Below are positions 19,601-35,835 of a DNA stretch of 35,835 nucleotides, one piece after another. The translations under genes were made by a program, and so were the position numbers. Below the pieces are notes generated by a model. The model did not search any database, was not told where the DNA came from, and worked only from the letters and a program-made list of their open reading frames with translations. Position 1 is the first letter of the stretch; each line of letters starts with the position of its first letter. Origin of the DNA: Priapulus caudatus (taxonomy: Eukaryota > Priapulida > Priapulimorpha > Priapulimorphida > Priapulidae); NCBI RefSeq assembly GCF_000485595.1, contig NW_014577531.1, forward strand, positions 163,332-199,166, in the 5' to 3' direction.

Positions 19601-22335
19601 GTTGTCGAAAGACACTATCAAAAAGTGGGGTGTGCAAGCAGCATGATTTCACGCATCATAGCTGACATGGGTCTAATGTCCCCAGGTCTGCCGGAAACGT
19701 CCCTGGGTACGGTCCGGTATACCGGAACGTACCTGGTCACTATTGATATGATTTCAGGAATCGTAGGAGTAGGCGTAGAGCGATCTCCCTAGACTCCGCC
19801 AAACGCGCGTACTCGCTCTGGTGTCCGGCAAATGTTACTGGAAGGTAGAGCGAGGGACGGATCGTCGGGATATTAAAGATGAGTACCAGGGTACGCTCTG
19901 GCAGTACCCCGGGGGACATTGACCCTCTCAGCCTTATTTACATAGCGGTCGTTTTAATGCGCCCTAACTTCTTATAATATGCCTATATGATAATAATGTG
20001 AATTGGTCATGCTTTATCATCATATGGGAACTTGTTTTACATGCAGACCCCTGCTGCTGTCACACGAATCAAATCACTGCTGAAGGATGAACCAGATGTT
20101 GTAAGTTCAAGAATAAATTTGTTTACCTTATTAAAATTACAATTGTTTTCCTCACTACAAAATCGTTTCTTCTTTGTTTTCACTTTTTATCTTCCCACAA
20201 AATAACATAACTACATCTGTTCAATTGGCTAATTGTAAAGAATGTATACATTAGCAGTTACAATTAAATGAAAACTTTAGAAAGTGTTGGAACATCCATT
20301 GGATGTATCACCTGTTATATATATTTTCCAGATTGCGTTAAGAGTAGGCGTCAGAACGCGAGGTTGCAATGGTCTTACTTACACGTTGGATTATGTGAAA
20401 GAAAAAGGCAAATTTGATGAAGTCGTGGAGCAAGATGGTATGTGTACAGTTCCACATTACTCTATTTGCAGTTTAGAAATTCAAAAAGCTTTTAAAATGT
20501 AATGTTTTATTCACGGCGAGTCAGTCCTGCACGCCACATGACCCGAGTGGCACAGAATATCTCACAAAACTGCCAAATTTCACGATGCACACCATATACT
20601 AGAGTATTTATGGCATATTTTGATCCCACTATATCATTTACTAAATTATTACTGTACAAATAAACTAGTACTGTTATTTATTTATTCGGCTTTTCACGGG
20701 GCCGATCGGCCCAAACCCCGTAAATAGCCCCTGTGCCCTGTCTCCGGTGTACACAGGGCTTTTTTTCCGGGCCCCCTGTCAAATTTCGAGATTCCGAGAA
20801 TTGAAAACGAAAGTCGAATCGAGAAACACAAAAATCAGCCCCTCTTCTAGAGAGAAAATCAGCCCTGTCAAGTAAATGACGGGGCTTTTTTTGAGCCCCG
20901 TGGTTTTCTCAGATGGCGAAGATTGTGTGAATGCTCACAAGGTTCACTGGAGAAATATTAATGAGTCATTACGGGGTGCTGCTACAGGCTCCGATGGGGT
21001 TTTACCATAATATACGATATATGTACTGTGCTACCGTTCAGAAATCTGGAAAATTCCATAACACATCTGGCTCAATACAAGGGCTTCTTAACACGCACCC
21101 CCGCGGATCCACGAGTCAGCTCGTGGGAACAATCAAAACGCACCCCCGTGGATCCACGAGTCAGCTCGTTGAAAGATTATTGGTTTTTGTTACTTTGATT
21201 TCCAACAGATGGCAGGCACTACCTACCTAGAAATTAAACAGGAACAGTCTATATTACCCCAGTCATACATGAACTAAAGAATATAATGCTCTATCATTGA
21301 TTCGAACATGAAATTATGAGTTTTGAGACTCAAGGTAAATTCGTAAAACTAGAAGGAAAACTAGAAGGTGTAGATCGAAACAAGGTTTGTTTACCGTTTT
21401 CCTAACGGTATATAATATAATAACTGTGTAGTATATAAAATTTCGAGGTATTTTTGCATGTAGAAAAACAAAACAAGATTCATACCCCACACATGTGTAA
21501 ACGTTGTCACAGTTCTTTCCGGGAAAAAATAGTATACTGTTGAATGATATCATAACAAACTCGCGAAAATCCACCGGTGCGGTGTCATTTGAGACGAAAA
21601 TGCACTAAATGTCCGTTTTTTTCCATGTTTTCATATCAATATATTATTATGAAGGGGAACGATTTTCATATTATTTGAATGTGTACGGGTGAGATAACAC
21701 TCATGCAGAGTAAATGTGTCAGTTTGGTTAGCTTTTCTGCAAAGGAAATGTGGTAAATCAAAGTGAATATGCGGTAAAAACACGAAAATCCCAGTGCAGG
21801 GCGGTAGGTGCATTGTTAACACCGGCAGCATTGAACGTGTTAGGTACGAGATTGTGGACCTGTGGGATATATTCAGGATTTTATTTCACACTAATTAGGA
21901 GGTGTTGAGACCGTGATTTATAGATTTAAGGCATATCAATGTCACTTTGATTTGATATTGATGTCTGTATTGATATCGATATCGATCAGGTCTGTAACTT
22001 AATTTGTTTACTAGTTTGAACTATAATTTCATTGGGTACATTATTTCATGGTAAGCGTAAAATTAATTTAGTAGAGTGCTATTCAGGAATGCAAGGAAAA
22101 GGAAAAAGTACTTCCGTTATATTTTTATCCATATATTCGCTCCCAAGAACGTTTAATAGTCGTTTATACGTATTTTCTCGAAACAGGTGTAACCGTACTG
22201 ATTGACAAGAAGGCTCAACTCTCTCTACTCGGAACAGAAATGGACTTTCATGAAACCAAGTTAGCTACTGAATTCATATTTAACAACCCAAATATCAAAG
22301 GCACGTGTGGTTGTGGAGAAAGTTTTAATTTGTAG
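13670..22335 (+). CDS. ISCA1: ISCA1, mitochondrial iron-sulfur cluster assembly 1
   Basis: A-type iron-sulfur carrier (Fe-S_biosyn family) that with ISCA2 and IBA57 helps build 4Fe-4S clusters in mitochondria. Four exons: 13670-13756, 20047-20100, 20332-20437, 22187-22335 (stop TAG 22333-22335). Phases join cleanly to give 131 residues; the human protein has 129. Exon 1 encodes a basic, mitochondrial-targeting-type N-terminus (MASRVVGAAVRAVKSTKR). The three cluster-binding cysteines are present: Cys59 in VRTRGCNGLTYTLDY, and Cys123 and Cys125 in KGTCGCGESFNL at the C-terminus. The exon 1-2 intron is 6.3 kb and includes a whole degraded second copy of the promoter and exon 1. The ATG at 13670 was chosen because the protein aligns from its first residues with the family. 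Confidence 0.95.
14954..15584. mobile_element. Foldback MITE, second copy
   Basis: Same element as 10834-11456 at the equivalent place in the tandem copy, with clean TATATTTTGGTGAGGG and CCACCAAAATATA ends. Confidence 0.8.
16163..16187. other. Assembly gap of 25 Ns
   Basis: A run of N. Sequence to the left (about 15250-16162) and to the right (16188-17190) both correspond to 11125-12030 of copy 1, so the flanks overlap and little or nothing need be missing. Confidence 0.97.
17969..18411. mobile_element. hAT-like MITE, degraded second copy
   Basis: Counterpart of 12769-13187, again next to TACTTAGT (17961-17968). The right-hand duplication reads TACTTAGG, and the interior has many indels. 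Confidence 0.65.
18479..18506 (-). pseudogene. Broken copy of PET100 exon 1
   Basis: Corresponds to 13252-13281 in the second tandem copy. After ATG the codons no longer give the GGWKLEIFK sequence, because bases are changed and lost. It is disrupted as written, but base errors in this poorly resolved stretch could be the cause. Confidence 0.7.
18944..19062 (+). pseudogene. Broken copy of ISCA1 exon 1
   Basis: Equivalent of 13670-13756. The ATG is followed within four codons by TAG, several insertions follow (for example around 18970-19000), and the GTGAGT donor is lost. The short upstream ORF is also changed. It cannot supply exon 1 as written. Confidence 0.75.
19669..19944. mobile_element. 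Compact copy of the GTCCCCCAGGG-end element
   Basis: Left end GGTCTAATGTCCCCAGG, right end CCCCGGGGGACATTGACCC, about 275 bp apart. An inner ACGGTCCGGTATACCGGAAC palindrome is shared with 9300-9325. It sits directly after the tandem duplication. Confidence 0.6.
20694..20905. repeat. Inverted-repeat-rich segment in ISCA1 intron 3
   Basis: CACGGGGC at the left and GCCCCGTG at the right bound about 210 bp. The interior includes runs such as CAGGGCTTTTTTTCC and GGGGCTTTTTTTGAGCCCC. It could be a small MITE; no target duplication is clear. Confidence 0.45.
21097..21172 (+). repeat. Two direct repeats of about 25 bp
   Basis: ACGCACCCCCG(C/T)GGATCC followed by ACGAGTCAGCTCGT occurs twice, about 45 bp apart. 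Each unit includes the palindrome ACGAGTCAGCTCGT-like core. Confidence 0.75.
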
Positions 22336-24853
22336 AAGTAGCAGTAGTTTTATGTAGTGTTGGAGTGTCTTTAATTTCCCTAGTGGTCAGAAGGGCATTT
22401 ATATTTATTCTGCTATATAAACCTTGGAATACAGGAATCTGGTCATAGTGCAGCCACAAAGCCGTTGTTTATTTAATCAGCTATGTCCTTATGGGGCGCT
22501 AAGCTAGGAAATATAGGTAATGTTTCATTGTTTTGAAGTAATTTTCCACCCTTACTCCATTCATTCGATCATTGTTGTGCCTCAGCTGGGACATGAGGTA
22601 TTTTGATAGATTGTAGGTGTGTTGTTGTGCCATCCTTAAAAGTACATCTGTTGTGGGTATCCCAGCCGTAATTCCCCTCTATGAAACGTTTTTTTTTGAC
22701 ATCTCCAAACTTTTTTCTGCATCATTTTCTGCAGAAATCTGGTAAAGTGTTTAGAATCCACATTTGAAACTACAAAGGTTGTTGGTTATTCTTGTCTGGT
22801 TACATGACAATTTAATTGCTGCTTTTTATTTCCATTAATAAGGACTAACTTCAATATAAATATAAAAATATAAATATATATATGTAAATATAACTTCTTT
22901 TATATCTCAAATCTCTGTCCACCATTGCTGTTTTAATATACGTTTGGTGTGTCCAAAATAATTCCAGCCTACGGTACCTTGTGGATTTTTAGGCACATGT
23001 TACTTGCAATAGACATATCTATAAGGGTTGCCATGTGTTTCTCAGGTTTAACCGCGTTTAACTGCCCCCTAGATGTTGCGAGGATGGAGAGACAGAAAGG
23101 TGTGCATGCTGATAAATGCTGTTAACGTTATAATTCTATACGATCATGTATTATAATGTGTGCAGGTTTTTTCTGCCAGACATATTTGTACATGTACACC
23201 GTGGTTCAGTGTGTGATCCTGGTATGGCTTGTATGTGCATATGTAGGTTTGTAAAAATTGCTCTATATAACATCAGAAAAGTGATGTACAGTTACTGAAG
23301 CTATTATCCCGTATGTAGATAGCCATTCTGTAGATAGTTTGTTGTCGAACAACATCCGAGTGAACATGATTTTTCTAGAGATCAGCTATTTTTTAACATA
23401 TTATAAAATCTGTAATGTCTAATTTTCACTTTGATTTTTCAACGTATCTATCTGCATCCATGTGGTGATAGTTGTAACATGCAGTATTCAAGACTAGGGT
23501 TATTTTCATGCTCGTACTTGTGCTTCTGACAATTATTAACTTCGTTACAAGGCCGTGATTAGCTTTTCATTATGTTCATCGATTATTGTGTTTTAGAACG
23601 ACTAGTGTAAATTCAGCTGGTGACATAATGTGAGAGTAAGTATCTATAGGTTTTGGTCGAGCCCTGAAATCGTGGGGTGGAGTTTGTCTGATTGCTTCAT
23701 CTTTAATCACTCGTCTATTGCTCAGCGATGTTTCTGGGTGACAAGCTATTACTAGGTATGCTCTGTCGTGACAGCTGCAATAAGCTGCTCTAATCTGGGG
23801 GTAGTAAGTAAACTGCGTCGGAGTCCAGCGAGGGAAGAAGAGTGACTCTTCCATATTTAAATGTTTGCATTTGTGTGCGTCGTTACGGGAATTTTGTATA
23901 GTACTTAGCAATGCTAGACTCTTGTTACCTGCTCGAGACTCGTGTAAATAACTGCAGCAGATGTTTTATGGGTCGATGAATGAATTTAATAATAAATGTT
24001 TACTAAAATGGAAATATGGTCTGTGCCGCAGTTATTTTCATGTATCACGTACAACAAAATGCGAGGAAGTGCAAATCGTTAAATTCACAAATACTGATAT
24101 ATTATTAGGTGTTGCAAAAGTAAGACAATTATCACGAATATTCTATTGAATGACACTGCAAAAATGTCGAGTACATCCAATATAATAGTATCAACTTGAC
24201 ACTTTGCCAGCTTGTACCCCAATATCATGATTTCTTATCGTTTAATTTACACCATCGTACACCATTATGACTCTCCTGAGGTCGCTTGTTTAACCGCACA
24301 CGTGCACATCTGGGGCACCCAGCCGATATTGTTTAGATTTTGGCGAGGCCATGTCACAGTGTAGAAAAACAAATCTTTCTGAAGACCAGGTGTGTATAAT
24401 AACTATAGTCTGACTTCACATTCTGCATTCACGCACTTGTGGAGCTGTGCCAACATCGAAATAATACCCTACAGGCATTCCGCCAATGCACAGTGTGTGG
24501 TAAAACGCTACATTTATATATTTATTTATTTATTTGGAAGGCCAGGCGATCTTGTAACACCTCAATTTCATATCAACTAACTACGTACGTGATATTACCA
24601 TGATGCCACTACCATCTCCTACTCCCAACTTCCTGCCTTATTATATACCGAACTATACATCGTAATTCTAACTGACTGATACCTACATCAGGTCAATGTG
24701 TAACGATTGGCACACTCCATGCTCTTTTAGATATCTATAGATATCTTGCATGTTTTTGTCAGTTTGCGTCGACTGACTCGGTCACGTTTGGTATGCAACA
24801 GACGACTAGTAGACATACTTTAATTTCGGTTGCGCGTTGATCACTGACACAAA
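22336..24853. other. ISCA1 3' region and intergenic sequence, no further gene seen
   Basis: A/T-rich sequence with an ATATAAATATAAA microsatellite near 22853-22895. The first AATAAA after the ISCA1 stop is at 23991-23996, so the 3' UTR may be as long as 1.66 kb or may use a variant signal. Open frames of 60-111 codons here have no recognisable domains. Confidence 0.4.
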
Positions 24854-24856
24854 TAA

Positions 24857-25190
24857 GGCCACAATTACAAAAAAAATTTGTTTGCCCTCACCCGACCCAG
24901 GCTGAAAAGTTTGGGTAGGTAGGTAGGCTTTAGACTTTTTTTTGAGGGGGTCTTTTTACAAATTCAGCATGGGGTCTACATGCTCGGGTATGCTTGTGTG
25001 GAGATACCTTTTATGTTGCATGTTTGTTTTGCTTGGTACATTTACTGTATTGCCTACAGTTTTATATAATGTGCAGTGATACAATTTGTAAAAAAAAAAG
25101 AATGGGAAAGATCAATAAAAATGTTTGAGTCGGCCCCTTTTTGGCGGGTCGGTCGGGTGAGGGCAAACAAACAATATTTTTATTATGGCC
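24857..25190. mobile_element. Harbinger-like MITE with TAA target duplication
   Basis: Flanked by TAA (24854-24856 and 25191-25193). The ends are GGCCACAATTA and its near complement TTATTATGGCC, and inside each is TTTGCCCTCACCCGACC or its reverse complement. Length is 334 bp. A 3-bp TAA/TTA duplication with GG-start ends fits PIF/Harbinger; no transposase is present. Confidence 0.7.
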
Positions 25191-25815
25191 TAACAAACAT
25201 CTCTTGTCGTGCAATAGTAGGAAATAATAGCTCGAATCTCCTCGCCTCAGGTGATACATGCAACGCTAACATTCTATTCCCTACAGCGTTCCAACAATTT
25301 CCCGCTGTATTTGGCAGGTATATCTGTAGTTGCTGGGGTCGGCATCCTACTTTCACACAGAGAATGCACACATTCATATTCATATTCATATTCAGATGTG
25401 CACTGTTCAACTTTGATCCTAGAGATTCACTCGCAATCCTTGAGCATTAATGCCAGGTCACCAGATGGCAGCACGTGCTTTATATCTCCACTTGTTTCAT
25501 GGGTTTCAGATCAGGGGAGACCTGTAAGCATTAAGTACAACTGACATAAGTCTAACAATTGATATGACAGCAATGCAATTTACTACATTTAAACCATATC
25601 TGCCTAGCATGATTGACAGTCAATAACTCTTGGGATAAGACATTGCCATGAAGGGCTGTAAACTTAAGAAATAAGACTTTTTGGTATTCAAGACGACATG
25701 TGCGAACCGGGTAAGCTTGGCGCCCCTAGCAACGATATCGTAGAGGATGCATGGCGATCTCCCTTGGATGCATACGTCGATTGCATTACCCGGTGACGAG
25801 AACATTTTGTACGTG

Positions 25816-34283
<8,468 letters not shown>

Positions 34284-35835
34284 GGGCTAGTAACTGAGGA
34301 AAACCACTAGCCCTGACCTAACTTTCACTAGCCCAGACCCAGACCATTGTTATGAAAAACTTTATTTAGATAAGAGTGTGTCATCGTATGACTTCATAGA
34401 TGCTGTTACCCGCGCTTTAAATCGCGCGTGGGCTGAGTTCAAGTGCATCATTCGTGCATCGCACGAGCGCATGGTTTATCGATCGTCTACTGCGGCTGGC
34501 AGCAAGCCACGTTATTGTTTTTGCCGAAGGGTAGACTGGTATCCGGCCTCACGCTCTGCTAGACAATGTACGCGCTCTGCGACAAACAGTGCGGCCGCGA
34601 ACCAGTCTAGCCAGAGGTGACCTTTCAGTGCAATATATAATTTATGACCAATTCTAACACGACCAGTCGGGCTACTAGCACTCTGGTTGTATGCGACCGG
34701 ACCAAGCATTTACCCGACTAGGTCGGTCGGACGTGGGTTAGTGTCGAACCCTGTATTCAGGCAAGATCGGTTTATCGCGGGGTAGCGGGATCAGGTATAC
34801 CCGCAGGGAGACGCACCTTGGCTGTGTGCTCCATCGTTATGACTACTTTTGTGCCAGCGCTGTGACTGGCCACAAGATCCATGGCTCCACCCATTCCTTT
34901 CACCATTTTACCCTGAAATAATACAACAGTCGATGTCAGCAGTGAAATACATGTTTTCTCCCCAACAAAACCAGTTAAAACAAAACAAATCTAATAAAAA
35001 CAATACTTTGTTTTTATGCTCTAATTTAACATCCCGACAACATAACTTAAATTTCGATCTCAGATTTATGGAAAATGATTTGTCATTTTAAGCTCGGATT
35101 ATGCGTAAATAACTCGTTAACTATGTGCGCACGTACAGGAATCATGTAGTTTGCCAGGTCACCGTACTGTGACACCTGCATTGCTCCAAGAATCGTCAAG
35201 TCAACATGTCCCCTGTAAACACAAACAAAAACGGCTTCAAGTGTAACATATAAGATTATGCTGTGCGTAGAAATTTCACTCAGTGCAGTGAGTGCACCTA
35301 TATAACAACTAGGAATACGTGCATGTATGAGCAATAAACAGGTAAAAATGACACGAAACATTACATCGATATCATACCATCGATATCATCGATGGTTCAA
35401 ACATGAAAAATTCTTTCAAACATGAAAATGTTTTCTTTTGCGATAATTCTATGGACCTGGGGCCCATTGTGAGAAACCACCATAAATTTCACGACCATAC
35501 CATAAATGTCACGACCATCTTAAGTCGGTGACGTCATAACTTGCCTCACAAACATGTGCGCAAGTTACGGCAAAGACTTAGGATACCCATATTATAATTT
35601 TCATGATAGTTTCTGACAACGGGCCCCTAAAAAATTGTATAACCGATGCATGTACGATGCGCGCGCCTTGCAGCAGGTTTCTAGGTGTGCAGGTCAAAGA
35701 CATCGTTTGCACGCATCACTTACCCTCTAATCATGGCAAACGAGTCGTCGCTGCCAAAGTAGGATGCCCCGGGCACGACGGTGACCGTCTCCTTGCCGGC
35801 ATTGATCAGGCCCGGGTCCTGCTTTCCCTTTGCCG
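34284..35835 (+). repeat. OXCT1 segment, outer copy of a direct duplication
   Basis: Same order and orientation as 26850-30103 but lacking the 1.7-kb insert. It begins GGGCTAGTAACTGAGG and continues past the window end. Confidence 0.9.
34817..35835 (-). CDS. OXCT1: Second copy of three OXCT1 exons, intact, running off the window
   Basis: Exons 35724 to beyond 35835 ([17 protein letters not shown]... to AMIRG), 35137-35212 ([19 protein letters not shown]... to MIP) and 34817-34912 ([16 protein letters not shown]... to TMEHTAK). Donors GTAAGT, GTACGT and GTGCGT and the AG acceptors are all canonical, and phases agree. These repeat 29982-30103, 27702-27774 and 27385-27480 but without their indels. 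The two final exons (CTLPLTGK and CVFKVD) do not follow. Instead, exons for an earlier part of the protein appear next downstream, so the order is anomalous. It may be the other haplotype, misplaced, or a partial duplication. Confidence 0.88.

Larger units (their letters stand above)
14280..19627 (+). repeat. Tandem duplication, copy 2, degraded and gapped
   Basis: Follows the order of copy 1 from its pogo-like end to CACTATCAAAAAGTG. The first 1.3 kb is nearly identical to copy 1. After about 15500, and especially after the N gap, it differs by many single-base insertions and deletions spread evenly through all sequence types. It is longer than copy 1 chiefly because about 1 kb is present on both sides of the gap. 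Confidence 0.88.

Overview
The window is nuclear DNA of an animal. Four genes are split by GT-AG introns, the introns are full of short inverted-repeat elements and minisatellites, and there is a short TTAGGG tract. All four products are conserved across animals, so the phylum cannot be read from them; a repeat-rich, heterozygous invertebrate is my best guess. No rRNA, tRNA, CRISPR or prokaryotic operon was seen.

Layout, left to right. (1) 360-7067, plus: the 3' nine exons of NASP, a histone chaperone with SHNi-TPR repeats; its first exons lie left of the window. (2) 8082-13281, minus: PET100, a tiny three-exon gene for a cytochrome c oxidase assembly factor. (3) 13670-22335, plus: ISCA1, a mitochondrial iron-sulfur assembly protein, complete in four exons. 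PET100 and ISCA1 are head to head, with 388 bp between their start codons; this interval should be a shared promoter for two mitochondrial proteins and carries two NRF-1-like half sites. (4) 25816-33639, minus: OXCT1 (succinyl-CoA:3-oxoacid CoA transferase, SCOT), ten exons covering roughly the last 80% of the protein. NASP and PET100 are convergent, as are ISCA1 and OXCT1.

The assembly is visibly disturbed in two places. A 4.1 kb unit (10147-14275) that holds the PET100/ISCA1 first exons and promoter is repeated in tandem at 14280-19627. The second copy is riddled with small indels and contains a 25-N gap whose two flanks are the same sequence, so contig ends overlap there. In OXCT1, a segment carrying three late exons (26850-30103) appears again at 34284-35835, upstream of earlier exons and therefore out of order. 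The inner copy carries frame-breaking indels and a 1.7 kb insertion, while the outer copy is in frame. Unmerged haplotypes or unpolished long-read sequence explain this best, though a real partial duplication is not excluded.

Between and inside the genes are several non-autonomous DNA transposons with readable ends: a hAT-like palindromic MITE with an 8-bp target duplication, a 0.62 kb foldback element with TA ends, pogo/Tigger-like elements starting CAGTAAAAACC, a Harbinger-like element with TAA duplication, and an unnamed family with GTCCCCCAGGG ends. Three introns contain large minisatellites; one OXCT1 intron is almost entirely tandem repeat. I found no convincing novel enzyme or defence system. 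The points most worth following up are the bidirectional mitochondrial promoter, its duplication, and the OXCT1 exon disorder.
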